From Chitinophagaceae bacterium (GTDB taxonomy: Bacteria; Bacteroidota; Bacteroidia; Chitinophagales; Chitinophagaceae): a stretch of DNA of 64,000 bases. Of the stretch, positions 17,877 through 27,173 are shown piece by piece. Each line of letters begins with the position of its first letter. Position 1 is the stretch's first letter. The stretch is taken from the NCBI GenBank assembly GCA_947504605.1, contig CANNJE010000003.1, forward strand, positions 18,983-82,982, given 5' to 3'. Made by a program: the position numbers and the translations under genes. A model generated the notes under the pieces. That model saw only the letters and a list, made by a program, of their open reading frames with translations, made no database searches and was not told where the DNA came from.

Positions 17877-18665
17877 TTGAATACTACACTACTTTATATT
17901 ATCATTGGTTATGCAGTTCTTATTGCAATTGTATACTTTGTTCAGGAGCGTTTTATTTTTAAGCCCGAAAAGTTAAACGCTAATTTTCAATACAAATACG
18001 ACGTTCCATTTAAAGAACTATTTTTTGATGTAGCACCAGGAGTAAGCATTAATGGGCTACATTTTACTGTGGATAAACCCCTTGGGTTAATCTTGTATTT
18101 TCATGGCAATAGCCGCAGTATAAAGGGATGGGCAAAATACGCAAAAGATTTTTTTAGGTATCAATATGATGTAGTACTGGTAGATTATAGAGGCTTTGGA
18201 AAAAGCACCGGTAAACGCAGCGAACATGAGATGCTCAATGACATGCAATTTGTGTATGATACCCTTGCCGTTCAATATACAGAGCATCACATAATTGTTT
18301 ATGGCAGAAGTCTTGGAAGCGGTTTTGCTGCAAAAATAGCCAGCGACAATAAACCAAGGTACCTTATTTTGGATGCGCCTTATTTTAGTTTTACAAAAGC
18401 CATCGAACGGTTTTTGCCAATCCTGCCAATCCGGTTTTTATTACGCTTTCACTTGCGAACTGACAAATGGATCAAACATGTAAATTGCCATACTTATATA
18501 CTTCATGGTACTAAAGACTGGCTCATACCTATTAGTAACAGTGAAAAATTACAGTCATTAAGTCCCAGAAAAATTACCCTGATAAGAATACATGGGGGCG
18601 GACATAATAACCTGCCTACTTTTAACGAGTATCATAATTTTATCAGGGATATTCTGCAGTATTAA
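17877..18665 (+). CDS. Membrane-anchored alpha/beta hydrolase (BEM46/ABHD13-like), copy 1
   Basis: One N-terminal membrane helix (about residues 4-22) precedes an alpha/beta hydrolase domain. The oxyanion region LYFHGNSRSI, the nucleophile motif GRSLG with Ser145, the acid Asp214 in HGTKDW, and His243 in GGGHNN form a complete Ser-Asp-His triad. The arrangement and the YFVQERFIFKPEKL motif after the helix resemble the BEM46/ABHD13/ABHD17 group of serine hydrolases. Substrate is unknown; lipids or acyl groups are plausible. The start is TTG, the first available in-frame start; a weak TAnnTTGA element precedes it by about 20 bp. The next gene is a paralogue in the same orientation. Confidence 0.86.
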   Translation: MNTTLLYIIIGYAVLIAIVYFVQERFIFKPEKLNANFQYKYDVPFKELFFDVAPGVSINGLHFTVDKPLGLILYFHGNSRSIKGWAKYAKDFFRYQYDVVLVDYRGFGKSTGKRSEHEMLNDMQFVYDTLAVQYTEHHIIVYGRSLGSGFAAKIASDNKPRYLILDAPYFSFTKAIERFLPILPIRFLLRFHLRTDKWIKHVNCHTYILHGTKDWLIPISNSEKLQSLSPRKITLIRIHGGGHNNLPTFNEYHNFIRDILQY

Positions 18666-18735
18666 TTTGTTCTGAATAAATCAAAACGAGCTTCTTAAAA
18701 AACTCATTTTATAAAAACTTACCTTGCGTTTTACT

Positions 18736-19545
18736 ATGAATAGAAAAAAAATATTTAATTGGATAAAATATTTTGTACTTGTTTACTGCAGTATTGGTAT
18801 TGCTTTGTATTATCTGCAGGAATATATTTTATTTCATCCGAAGAAATTAGAGCGCAATTATGTTTTTGATTTTAAACAACCTTTCGAAGAACTGAACATT
18901 CCCTTTAATAATACGGATACCCTAAACATGATCAAATTTTTTCCTGCAGATACGGTAAGAAAAGGAGTGGTACTGTATTTTCACGGGAATATGGAAAATG
19001 TAAAACATTATGCTCCATTTGTAACAACATTTACTAAGCATGGTTATGAAGTTTGGATGCCTGATTATCCCGGATTTGGGAAAAGTACAGGAGAAATAAC
19101 AGAAAAAAAATTATATAGTATTGCATTTGAATTGCAAAAAATGGCAAGCCAAAAATATGGCAATGATCGTTTAATTATCTACGGCAAATCACTGGGAACC
19201 GCAATTGCAACATATGCGGCATCCGCCAAAAATTGCGAAATGCTTATTTTAGAAACACCTTATTACAGTATTCCTTCTCTGTTTGGTACGTATGCTTTTA
19301 TGTATCCAGCCTCTGTAATGAGTAATTATAATTTACCAACGTATGAATTTTTACAGGAAGTAAAAGTGCCTGTAACAATTTTTCATGGTACGGGTGATTG
19401 GGTTGTGCCTTATCGTTCGGGAATAAGATTAAAAGCGTGTTTAAAACCTGCTGATGTATTTATAAAAATTCCAGAAGGCTCGCATAATAATCTCAGCGAA
19501 TCTGCTATTTATCAAAAATCGATGGATTCTTTATTGTCGTTCTAG
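18736..19545 (+). CDS. Membrane-anchored alpha/beta hydrolase (BEM46/ABHD13-like), copy 2
   Basis: Paralogue of the preceding gene with the same plan: one N-terminal membrane helix, then LYYLQEYILFHPKKLERNY, LYFHGNMENVKHY, nucleophile motif YGKSLGTAIA, acid in FHGTGDWVVP, and base in EGSHNNL. The triad is complete, so both copies should be active. The frame extends to a TTG at 18724 but the ATG at 18736 (MNRKKIFNW) gives a better N-terminus. The stop codon abuts the stop of the convergent LD-carboxypeptidase gene with no base between them. Tandem duplication with divergence suggests different substrates (inference). Confidence 0.86.
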   Translation: MNRKKIFNWIKYFVLVYCSIGIALYYLQEYILFHPKKLERNYVFDFKQPFEELNIPFNNTDTLNMIKFFPADTVRKGVVLYFHGNMENVKHYAPFVTTFTKHGYEVWMPDYPGFGKSTGEITEKKLYSIAFELQKMASQKYGNDRLIIYGKSLGTAIATYAASAKNCEMLILETPYYSIPSLFGTYAFMYPASVMSNYNLPTYEFLQEVKVPVTIFHGTGDWVVPYRSGIRLKACLKPADVFIKIPEGSHNNLSESAIYQKSMDSLLSF

Positions 19546-20454
19546 TTACAATTCTTTGAGGGTCACTTTTTTTGAACCCACAATCAGGTTATAAGTTACA
19601 CCCACTTTTAGGGCAACATTTTCTGTGTCGTGGCTAACGGGAAAATTAAAACAGACAGGAATGTCCAGATCAGCACTTATTTCTTGCAAAATTTCATCCA
19701 TCGTTTTCCCAAAAGGACGTTCGGTATCTTTCATTTCTGTAAAGCCGCCCAAAATTAGTCCGCTGATATCATCCAGCTTTCCACTTCTTTTAAGCTGATG
19801 CAGCATCCGATCTACACTGTATAAATATTCGCCGATATCCTCAATAAAAAGAATATTGTTTTTTGTACTAAAGTCGGAAGGGGTTCCTATTACGTTTGCC
19901 AATAATGCAAGATTGCCTCCTATTATTTTACCGGTAGCAGATCCCTGTTTATTATTTACATGTGGGCTACAAGAATAATTTCCTTTGTTACCTTTTAAAG
20001 CTTTGCGCAGCGATTCTACAAATTCATTTTCGGAACCGCCATCATTAAAAGCGGCGGCCATGGGCGCATGCAGCGAAGCAATTTTATAACGGCTGAATAA
20101 ATGAGTATGCATGACCGTTATATCACTAAAGCCAATCAGCCATTTTGGATGTTTTTTGAATTTTTTAAAGTTCAGTTGATCTATTATACGCCCCATGCCA
20201 TAACCACCCCGGCCAAACAAAATGGCATTGATAGAAGGATCATCCATCATAGCCTGTAATTCATCTGCTCTTTCTTCATCCGTACCACTAAAATAATTTT
20301 CTGAGTCACTACCTAGTGTCTTACCTACCATTACCTCATATCCCCATGACTGCAGGGTTTTTATACAAGTTTGTGCTTTTTCTGCTGCCATGTAACCCGC
20401 AGGGCAGGTAAGGCCAATAGTATCGCCTTTTTTGAGGTAAGAAGGAACAGTCAT
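19546..20454 (-). CDS. S66-family LD-carboxypeptidase, cytoplasmic form
   Basis: Serine peptidase of family S66 (LdcA-like), which removes the terminal D-Ala from muramoyl-tetrapeptide during peptidoglycan recycling. It shows GDTIGLTCPAGYM at the N-terminus, FGRGGYGMGRIID, the nucleophile in GFSDITVMH, the catalytic Glu in IEDIGEYLYSVDRM, and the catalytic His in FPVSHDTENVALKVG. All three catalytic positions are intact. There is no signal peptide, so it is a cytoplasmic recycling enzyme, unlike the paralogue at 23757-24773. Length 302 is standard. It is transcribed toward the hydrolase pair and diverges from the T9SS cargo gene. Confidence 0.93.
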   Translation of the reverse strand: MTVPSYLKKGDTIGLTCPAGYMAAEKAQTCIKTLQSWGYEVMVGKTLGSDSENYFSGTDEERADELQAMMDDPSINAILFGRGGYGMGRIIDQLNFKKFKKHPKWLIGFSDITVMHTHLFSRYKIASLHAPMAAAFNDGGSENEFVESLRKALKGNKGNYSCSPHVNNKQGSATGKIIGGNLALLANVIGTPSDFSTKNNILFIEDIGEYLYSVDRMLHQLKRSGKLDDISGLILGGFTEMKDTERPFGKTMDEILQEISADLDIPVCFNFPVSHDTENVALKVGVTYNLIVGSKKVTLKEL

Positions 20455-20592
20455 AATTTTCTTATATTTACTTTATATCTTGAATAAAGCTATTAAATCT
20501 TCCGCTCGTTTGAGCTTGCCCGATGTTTTATTTTAAAATTAACTGAACAGAGCCCTGGCGTTGTTCAGAAAACCATAATTAACGCCGAACGT

Positions 20593-23500
20593 ATGAGATT
20601 TTTTACATTTTTAGTATTGATTTTATTTTCATTCTTAACAGTAAATGCCCAAGTATGTTCTAATCCGGGTATGACACCGCAAACTGGTATTGCGGTATGT
20701 GGGGTACTCACGTTTCCACAAGCTAATGTCCCTTCCTGTTCGGGACCTGACCTGCCAGTGGGAGCTTGTGGTTCAGATCCTGTAACATCCAGCAATTCTA
20801 TGTGGTATAGGTTTCATTGTTATCAAACGGGCTCATTAGGATTTCTGATTTCTCCGGCATCAGGGTCTGATGATTATGACTGGCAATTGATGGATATTAC
20901 TGGCCATCAGCCCCAGGATGTACTCACAACCAATTTGGGAATATCGTTAAATTTAAGTGGGATTACTGGTGCTACGGGATGTACACCAACTGGGACATTA
21001 GATGTTCATTGCTCCGGGGGAGCTGCTGGTTCTCAGTTTAACCAAATGCCTACTATTGTTGCAGGCAAAGATTATTTATTAATGGTAACGAATTGGTCAA
21101 ATTCAGGATTAGGATATAATCTAATTTTTACAGGCGGAACCGCCATATTAACTAATAACCAGCCTCCGGCCATTACCAATGTTGCAATAGTGGGTTGTAA
21201 TACATCCCTTCTGAAAGTTACTTTTTCGGAAGATGTTTTATGCAGCAGTTTAACTTCAGCAGGCTCCGAATTTACCATAACCAATGGCACACATGTTATC
21301 ACAGGTGTTACTTCTGCATGCACCAATGGTAATAATGCTTTGAACCAATTGACGATTGCGTTACAAAGTCCTATTCCTCCAGGTAATTACCAACTCGTTG
21401 TCAATAATGGTACTGACTTAAATACTTTAATAGATGTATGTCAGGAAGCAATGCCTGCTGCAACATCGTTTCCGTTTACAGTTCCGGCTCTAAACCCATT
21501 GGCTATTAATAGTATTTCTTATTCAGGTTGTACCCCCACTATTTTAAAAGTAGCATTAAGCAATCCAGTCTTATGTAGCACCATTACCGGCACTGGTTCT
21601 GAATTTACTCTTGCCGGCAATATGATAACAAGTGTTATTTCAAACTGCACAACCGGAGCACTATATACGGATACGATTCAAGTGGTTTTACAAAATCCTT
21701 TAACTTTTGGCAATTATCAACTGATTGTTAATAATGGGTCAGATGGAAATACATTCACAGATACATGCGGAGCCTCATTGCTAACAGGATATAATTTCCC
21801 TTTTGTTATTAATCAAACAACTACAGCACCAGCCATTCAGTCTGTTGTTTTTGATGAATGCAAACCCTTTAAAATAGTTCTGAATTTTGATAAGTCAATT
21901 GCTTGTAATTCTTTAACTGCAAATGGATCTGAATTTTCAATAACGCCCGGAATACTTACTGTTACTGGAATTTCGAGTAGCTGTATCAGTAATGGGACTA
22001 CTAGCCAGATTATACTTACTCTTTCGGGAAACTTACCAGCCGGTAATTTTAATTTAAATATTAATAATGGTTCAGATGGTAATACGGTCAGCGATAGTTG
22101 CGCTGTTTTTGTTCCTGTAAACATTATTAAACCTTTTACTACAACTCAGGCGCCGACTCCTGTGTATGATTCTTTACAATACAATAAATGTAGCCCTTCT
22201 GTCATTAAAGTTTTTTATAGCAAACCCATCAATTGTAATAGTGTAAATGCAAATGGTTCTGAATTTTTAATCACAGGTCCCACTGCAGTAACAATTACAG
22301 CTGTTACAACAGATGTGACCTGCAGCAATGGATTTACCAATTGGGTACTGTTACAATTATCGCAGCCCATCAATGTTTTCGGAAATTATATTTTACATAA
22401 TGCAGCAGGAGCAGATGGGGATAGTGTTTCAGATACTTGCTTTGCATCACAAAATACATCAGAGACTATTTCATTTAATGTGTTGGGCAGTCCTTCTGCA
22501 ATATTTACAGATCAGGTAAAATTTGGTTGTGTGAAGGATACAATAGTGGTAACGCATCCAGGGGGAAACGGCATCAATTCATGGATATGGAATTTTAGTG
22601 ATGGTACTTCTGCTACGGGTCAAACTACATCACATACATTTCCTGTATCTACTGTTACAGCCACAATTCAATTGATTGTTTCTAATGGTTTGTGCAGCGA
22701 CACATTGTTAAGGTCATTCACACTGGACAATGCCTTTAATGCTGATTTTACACAGAGCGCTGATACAATCTGCAGGAATACAGCATTGAATTTTACTAAT
22801 AATTCTACTGGAAATAATTTGCAATTTCAGTGGCAGTTTGGAGACAATACGCAGTTTATAGGACAAACAGCTCCTGCACATTCCTACGCAGTGAGTAATT
22901 TATATACAGTTCATTTAATTGCAACCAATAATCATGGCTGTGTGGATACAGCTACAAAACAGGTATTTGTAACTCCTATTCCGGTGATTAGTTTTACCGG
23001 GCTAAATACTAAATATTGTACTGCAGAAACAGTTTTACTTACTGCACAACTTCAGGGTAATATCAGCAACTACACCTGGAATAATGGGAATGCAGTTACA
23101 GCTCAAAATCAGACAAATTTTAGTTTTAGTTATGCCAGTCAGGGCAGTTATAACATAAGCCTTGATGCGATGGATAAATTTTGTGGTACAATAACATCAA
23201 GCGCATCAACACAGGTATACAAAGTGCCTGTATTTAGTCTTGGCGAAGATCAGATATTTTGTCCGGGTATAACAGTTCCGTTAGGAGTACAATCAACAAG
23301 TGGTTATACCTACTTATGGAATACAGGTGCCGCCAGTGCTCAAATTATTTCAGGGCCAACTTCTTATACTTATCAACTTGCTATAAACAATAATGGTTGT
23401 TTGGGGCAGGATGAAGTATTTATAAAAGTGTTGGATAATTGTTTGATTAAAGTACCAGGAGCATTTACACCCAATGGGGATGGTGTAAATGATAAATTAA

Positions 23501-23718
23501 AAGCTATCAATGCTGAACTAGCAACCAATTTTTTATTAAGAGTTTACAATCGTTTTGGGCAATTAATTTTTTCAACCAGTAATCCTGTAATGGGTTGGGA
23601 TGGTACTTTTAAAGGAGTAGATTCTGCCTCTGGTACTTATGTGTGGCAACTCAGCTATGTTCATCCTGTAACTAAACTGCCGGTTTATGAAAAAGGGACA
23701 AGTATTTTAATAAGATAG
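20593..23718 (+). CDS. T9SS-exported repeat protein with gliding-motility type C-terminal domain
   Basis: A 1041-residue exported protein. It has a Sec signal peptide (residues 1-19, ending VNA), an N-terminal Cys-rich domain to about residue 185, four tandem domains of about 110 residues starting near 190, 300, 410 and 518, then PKD-like domains from about 630 (WNFSDGTS and WQFGDNTQ are PKD cores) and further Ig-like segments. The C-terminal ~85 residues form a type B T9SS sorting domain: PGAFTPNGDGVNDKLK, LRVYNRFGQLIF, WDGTFKG, GTYVWQLSY. It is expected to be exported across the outer membrane and to act at the cell surface or outside the cell, perhaps as an adhesin. No catalytic domain was recognised. 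It lies between two LD-carboxypeptidase genes. Confidence 0.9.
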   Translation: MRFFTFLVLILFSFLTVNAQVCSNPGMTPQTGIAVCGVLTFPQANVPSCSGPDLPVGACGSDPVTSSNSMWYRFHCYQTGSLGFLISPASGSDDYDWQLMDITGHQPQDVLTTNLGISLNLSGITGATGCTPTGTLDVHCSGGAAGSQFNQMPTIVAGKDYLLMVTNWSNSGLGYNLIFTGGTAILTNNQPPAITNVAIVGCNTSLLKVTFSEDVLCSSLTSAGSEFTITNGTHVITGVTSACTNGNNALNQLTIALQSPIPPGNYQLVVNNGTDLNTLIDVCQEAMPAATSFPFTVPALNPLAINSISYSGCTPTILKVALSNPVLCSTITGTGSEFTLAGNMITSVISNCTTGALYTDTIQVVLQNPLTFGNYQLIVNNGSDGNTFTDTCGASLLTGYNFPFVINQTTTAPAIQSVVFDECKPFKIVLNFDKSIACNSLTANGSEFSITPGILTVTGISSSCISNGTTSQIILTLSGNLPAGNFNLNINNGSDGNTVSDSCAVFVPVNIIKPFTTTQAPTPVYDSLQYNKCSPSVIKVFYSKPINCNSVNANGSEFLITGPTAVTITAVTTDVTCSNGFTNWVLLQLSQPINVFGNYILHNAAGADGDSVSDTCFASQNTSETISFNVLGSPSAIFTDQVKFGCVKDTIVVTHPGGNGINSWIWNFSDGTSATGQTTSHTFPVSTVTATIQLIVSNGLCSDTLLRSFTLDNAFNADFTQSADTICRNTALNFTNNSTGNNLQFQWQFGDNTQFIGQTAPAHSYAVSNLYTVHLIATNNHGCVDTATKQVFVTPIPVISFTGLNTKYCTAETVLLTAQLQGNISNYTWNNGNAVTAQNQTNFSFSYASQGSYNISLDAMDKFCGTITSSASTQVYKVPVFSLGEDQIFCPGITVPLGVQSTSGYTYLWNTGAASAQIISGPTSYTYQLAINNNGCLGQDEVFIKVLDNCLIKVPGAFTPNGDGVNDKLKAINAELATNFLLRVYNRFGQLIFSTSNPVMGWDGTFKGVDSASGTYVWQLSYVHPVTKLPVYEKGTSILIR
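21160..22486 (+). repeat. Four tandem ~110-residue domains with a fixed Cys pattern (in the T9SS cargo)
   Basis: Each unit has a GC or EC or KC near its start, a second Cys before NS/SS, the core GSEF, a third Cys in the middle, the phrase GNYQL or GNFNL followed by NNGSDGN, and a fourth Cys in DTC, DSC or DVC. The units are diverged at DNA level, so they are old duplications. The alternation suggests beta-sandwich domains with paired disulfides (inference). Confidence 0.8.
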
Positions 23719-23738
23719 AATTTAACAGCATATATTTT

Positions 23739-23787
23739 AAATGCAGTCAGCCTTGGTTAATTAATTTCCATTAAGCTGACTGCATTT
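23739..23787 (+). terminator. Terminator hairpin shared with the 3' coding end of the convergent gene
   Basis: Perfect 13-bp stem AAATGCAGTCAGC / GCTGACTGCATTT with a 23-nt loop. It ends in TTTTCTGTT on the plus strand. The 3' arm lies inside the last codons of the convergent LD-carboxypeptidase gene (it encodes NAVS), and the loop contains that gene's stop codon. Confidence 0.75.
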
Positions 23788-24773
23788 TCTGTTATTAGAA
23801 GCTGATGTTTTATACCACATTTAAGTGCATAATTATTTCTTTGGTGGCCTACAGGAAAATCAAAACATACTGGGTAATTAAATTCCTTTACTTTTTCTAA
23901 TACAATTTCTTCCAGCGTTTTTCCATATTCTTCGCCAGCATCATCTTTTTTAATTTTAAATCCTCCAATAATGAGCCCTTTCAATTCAGAAAGTTTGCCA
24001 CTTCTTTTTAAATTCCAAAACATACGATCGATGCTATAAAGGTATTCGCCCGTGTCTTCCACAAAAAGAATTTTGTTTTTTGTATTGATGTCGCTGCAAC
24101 TTCCTGCTAGACTTTCTAGTGTTTTTAAATTTCCTCCAACCAATTCTCCAGTTGTTTTACCTACCCTATTATTGGAATTTGGAATGGTTTGATATTGCAT
24201 TTTTTCTCCAACAAGGCATTGTCGGATACTTTCAATGGTTTCTCTTTGAATGGCTTCTGCAAGATTCCAGTCTGTTGGAAAACTGTTGCACATTTTAGAA
24301 TGAATCGTTGCAACATGGCTATTTCTGTTGATATGGCTATGCAACACCGTTATATCACTAAATCCTATGATCCATTTAGGATGTTTTTTAAAATAGGAGA
24401 AGTCTATTTTGTCTATTATTCTTACAGCGCCATATCCGCCACGAGCACAAAGGATTGCTTTAATATTTTTATCATCCAGCATTTGTTGTAGGTCTGTTAG
24501 CCTTTCTGCATCAGACCCCCCAAAACTAAAATCTCTTTTACCAATGGTATTACCTATAAGTACATTAAAACCCCATTCTTTGAGTTTGATAAGGGCTGGT
24601 TGAATTTCTTCCAGAGTTATGTATCCGGCAGGGCTTGTAATTCCAATGCTGTCGCCTGGTTTGAGGTAAGGTGGGATTCCGGTATTTCTTAATGTTTCCT
24701 CTAAATTAAGCGAAATAGCATTTATAGATACTGCGGCTGGTATGATAGATGATAAGAAATCTTTACGCTTCAT
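23757..24773 (-). CDS. S66-family LD-carboxypeptidase, probably exported form
   Basis: Paralogue of the gene at 19546-20454, with the same catalytic features: GDSIGITSPAGYI, CARGGYGAVRIID, nucleophile in GFSDITVLH, Glu in VEDTGEYLYSIDRM, His in FPVGHQRNNYALKCG. It carries an additional N-terminal segment of about 30 residues starting MKRKDFLSSIIPAAVSI. This resembles a twin-arginine signal (R-R-x-F-L) in which the second Arg is Lys, followed by a short hydrophobic stretch. A periplasmic location is therefore likely but not certain. Length 338. A likely role is trimming of peptidoglycan peptides outside the cytoplasm. It diverges from metG. Confidence 0.9.
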   Translation of the reverse strand: MKRKDFLSSIIPAAVSINAISLNLEETLRNTGIPPYLKPGDSIGITSPAGYITLEEIQPALIKLKEWGFNVLIGNTIGKRDFSFGGSDAERLTDLQQMLDDKNIKAILCARGGYGAVRIIDKIDFSYFKKHPKWIIGFSDITVLHSHINRNSHVATIHSKMCNSFPTDWNLAEAIQRETIESIRQCLVGEKMQYQTIPNSNNRVGKTTGELVGGNLKTLESLAGSCSDINTKNKILFVEDTGEYLYSIDRMFWNLKRSGKLSELKGLIIGGFKIKKDDAGEEYGKTLEEIVLEKVKEFNYPVCFDFPVGHQRNNYALKCGIKHQLLITENAVSLMEIN

Positions 24774-24884
24774 GGTATGAATTTACTCAAATTTCGGTAT
24801 TGACGATTCATTTGATATTTTTGCAGGGTTTCACGCAAAGCAGCAAAGAATTGCAAAACAAGCATTCTATGTAATATATGTATT

Positions 24885-24892
24885 TACCTTTG
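24885..24892 (+). promoter_or_regulatory. Probable -7 element of the metG promoter
   Basis: TACCTTTG matches TAnnTTTG and lies 56 bp before the preferred metG ATG. No TTTG at the right distance upstream was seen. A second TATTTTTG match lies about 60 bp further upstream, so there may be two start sites. Confidence 0.45.
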
Positions 24893-24947
24893 CACTTTTA
24901 CATGGAAAATACTTTAGAATGAAATTAAAGTGGCAACAAAAATAGAC

Positions 24948-27095
24948 ATGACAAACGAACCAAAAAGATACCTTATCACATCGGCCCTGCCTTATGCGAA
25001 TGGGCCTAAACATATCGGACACCTTGCTGGAGCATATCTGCCTGCGGATGTATATGTACGTTACCTGCGTGCACAAAAAAGGGATGTAGTTTATGTGTGT
25101 GGCAGCGATGAACATGGCGCAGCTATTACCATTCAGGCCATGAAAGAAAATACAACTCCCAGGGCTATCGTAGATAAATACCATGCAATGCTGAAAAGCA
25201 ATATGGCCGATCTGGGTATTTCTTTTGATATATACCATCGTACATCTGAGCCAATTCATCATGAAACAGCACAGGAGTTTTTTACTGCACTCAATAATAA
25301 CGGCGATCTGGAACAAAAAGAAACGGAGCAGTATTATGATGAGGAAGCAAAAACATTTCTGGCGGATCGATATATCATTGGTACTTGCCCGGTTTGCAGT
25401 AATGACAGTGCTTACGGCGATCAGTGCGAAAAATGCGGTACATCATTAAGTCCGGAACAACTAATCAATCCAAGAAGTACCTTAAGTGGAAATGCTCCTG
25501 TAAAAAGAGCAACCACTCATTGGTATCTTCCATTAAACAAACATGAGGACTTCTTACGTAAATGGATACTCGAAGATCATAAAGAAGACTGGAAGGCCAA
25601 TGTGGTTGGACAGTGCAAGGGGTGGATTGAAGGAGGTTTACTACCAAGAGCCGTAACAAGAGATTTGGAATGGGGTGTTAAAGTGCCTGCTCCCGGCGGA
25701 GAAGGTAAAGTACTTTATGTATGGTTTGATGCTCCAATAGGGTATATAAGTGCAACGAAACAATGGGCATTGGATAATGACAAAGACTGGAAACCTTATT
25801 GGCAGGATAAAGACACCAAACTCGTTCATTTTATCGGCAAGGATAATATTGTTTTCCATTGTATCATATTTCCGGTAATGCTTAAACTACATGGTAATAT
25901 TTTGCCGGAAAATGTGCCCAGTAATGAGTTTATGAATCTGGAAGGTGACAAGATGAGTACCAGCCGTGGGTGGAGTATTGAAATGGACGACTATATCAAC
26001 GATTTTGTAAAAAAAGAAAATGGTGGCGATCAGATGGTGGATGCACTGCGTTATTACCTCACCAATATTGCCCCAGAAACAAAGGACAGTGAATTTACCT
26101 GGAAGGGTTTTCAGGAAGCTGTGAACAGCGATATTGTAGGCAAGTTTGGCAATTTTGTGAATCGCACATTTGTACTAATGCATAAACTTTGCAATGGTAA
26201 AGTGCCGCCCTTTCATACAGATATCATTGATGATATAGACAGTGAAATGCTGGACGCTATTGTAAAAACAAAACCTGTTGTTGAAAATTTAATTGAGGGC
26301 TACAAATTTAGAGATGCATTATTTGAAGTAATCATGCTCTCAGATGCTGCCAATAAATATATGCAGAAAAAAGAGCCATGGATAGTGGCCAAGCAAGTTG
26401 GTGAAGATGGAAAACCTACTGCTGAAGCACAAAAAATTATTGACAATTGTCTGCATATTTGTTTACAGACAACTGCTAATCTTGCTATTTTAATCAATCC
26501 CTTCCTTCCTTTTGCAGCAAAAAAATTATGCAATTTGATGAAGGTGGTAGATAAAATGCTGGATTGGGAAAATGCAGGGAAAACAAAACTGTTGAGCGTT
26601 GGTTATTCTTTAAGACCACCAGAGTTGTTATTCAGAAAAATTGATGATACCGAAGTAGCCGAGCAGGTAGAAAAATTAAAGATTAAAAGCGAAAGATTAA
26701 AAATGGAAAACAGCAACGCAAAAGAAAATGAAAAGCAGGCCGCAGAAAATGTTGAAATAGCAGTAAAGCCGGAAATCCAATTTGATGATTTTGCAAAAAT
26801 CGATTTAAAAGTAGGCACCATACTCTCTGCCGAAAAAGTAGAAAAGGCAGACAAGTTGTTGAAGTTGGAAATAGATCTTGGTTTTGAAAAAAGGACTATT
26901 GTAAGTGGTATTGCATTGCATTTTGATCCAGTTACGATTATAGGTAAACAGGTAACCGTGGTTACAAACCTTGCTCCAAGAAAAATGAGAGGAATAGAAA
27001 GCAACGGAATGATATTAATGGCTGAAGATGCCAATGGTAAATTAAGATTTGTAAATCCTGATGAAGCCGTTGCAAACGGGAGTGGGGTTAGTTGA
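24948..27095 (+). CDS. metG: Methionyl-tRNA synthetase with C-terminal tRNA-binding domain
   Basis: Class I aminoacyl-tRNA synthetase charging tRNA-Met. The HIGH motif is in PKHIGHLAGAYLPAD. The zinc-binding knuckles are CPVC and CEKCG. The KMSKS loop is present as GDKMSTSRGW. After the anticodon-binding helical domain comes a charged linker (about residues 585-615) and a C-terminal OB-fold (DFAKIDLKVGTI, MRGIESNGMILMAEDA) of the EMAP-II/Trbp111 type, which promotes dimerisation and tRNA binding. The frame extends to GTG at 24930; the ATG at 24948 (MTNEPKRYLITSALPYANGP) matches the usual family start. It is monocistronic and ends in a bidirectional terminator. Confidence 0.97.
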   Translation: MTNEPKRYLITSALPYANGPKHIGHLAGAYLPADVYVRYLRAQKRDVVYVCGSDEHGAAITIQAMKENTTPRAIVDKYHAMLKSNMADLGISFDIYHRTSEPIHHETAQEFFTALNNNGDLEQKETEQYYDEEAKTFLADRYIIGTCPVCSNDSAYGDQCEKCGTSLSPEQLINPRSTLSGNAPVKRATTHWYLPLNKHEDFLRKWILEDHKEDWKANVVGQCKGWIEGGLLPRAVTRDLEWGVKVPAPGGEGKVLYVWFDAPIGYISATKQWALDNDKDWKPYWQDKDTKLVHFIGKDNIVFHCIIFPVMLKLHGNILPENVPSNEFMNLEGDKMSTSRGWSIEMDDYINDFVKKENGGDQMVDALRYYLTNIAPETKDSEFTWKGFQEAVNSDIVGKFGNFVNRTFVLMHKLCNGKVPPFHTDIIDDIDSEMLDAIVKTKPVVENLIEGYKFRDALFEVIMLSDAANKYMQKKEPWIVAKQVGEDGKPTAEAQKIIDNCLHICLQTTANLAILINPFLPFAAKKLCNLMKVVDKMLDWENAGKTKLLSVGYSLRPPELLFRKIDDTEVAEQVEKLKIKSERLKMENSNAKENEKQAAENVEIAVKPEIQFDDFAKIDLKVGTILSAEKVEKADKLLKLEIDLGFEKRTIVSGIALHFDPVTIIGKQVTVVTNLAPRKMRGIESNGMILMAEDANGKLRFVNPDEAVANGSGVS

Positions 27096-27123
27096 GTCAA
27101 TTTCAATTTAAAATAACAATAAA

Positions 27124-27162
27124 CAAAAAAGTCATTTCGAAAATACTGAAATGACTTTTTTG
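27124..27162 (+). terminator. Bidirectional intrinsic terminator between metG and the sulfatase-fold gene
   Basis: Perfect 15-bp inverted repeat CAAAAAAGTCATTTC / GAAATGACTTTTTTG with a 9-nt loop. It has T-tracts on both strands and serves the convergent genes on either side. Confidence 0.85.
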
Positions 27163-27173
27163 TTTATAAAATA

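Noticed and set aside
24867-25316. 149-residue minus-strand ORF antisense to metG
   Set aside because: It is the reverse complement of the conserved HIGH-motif region of metG, whose codon pattern explains the open frame.
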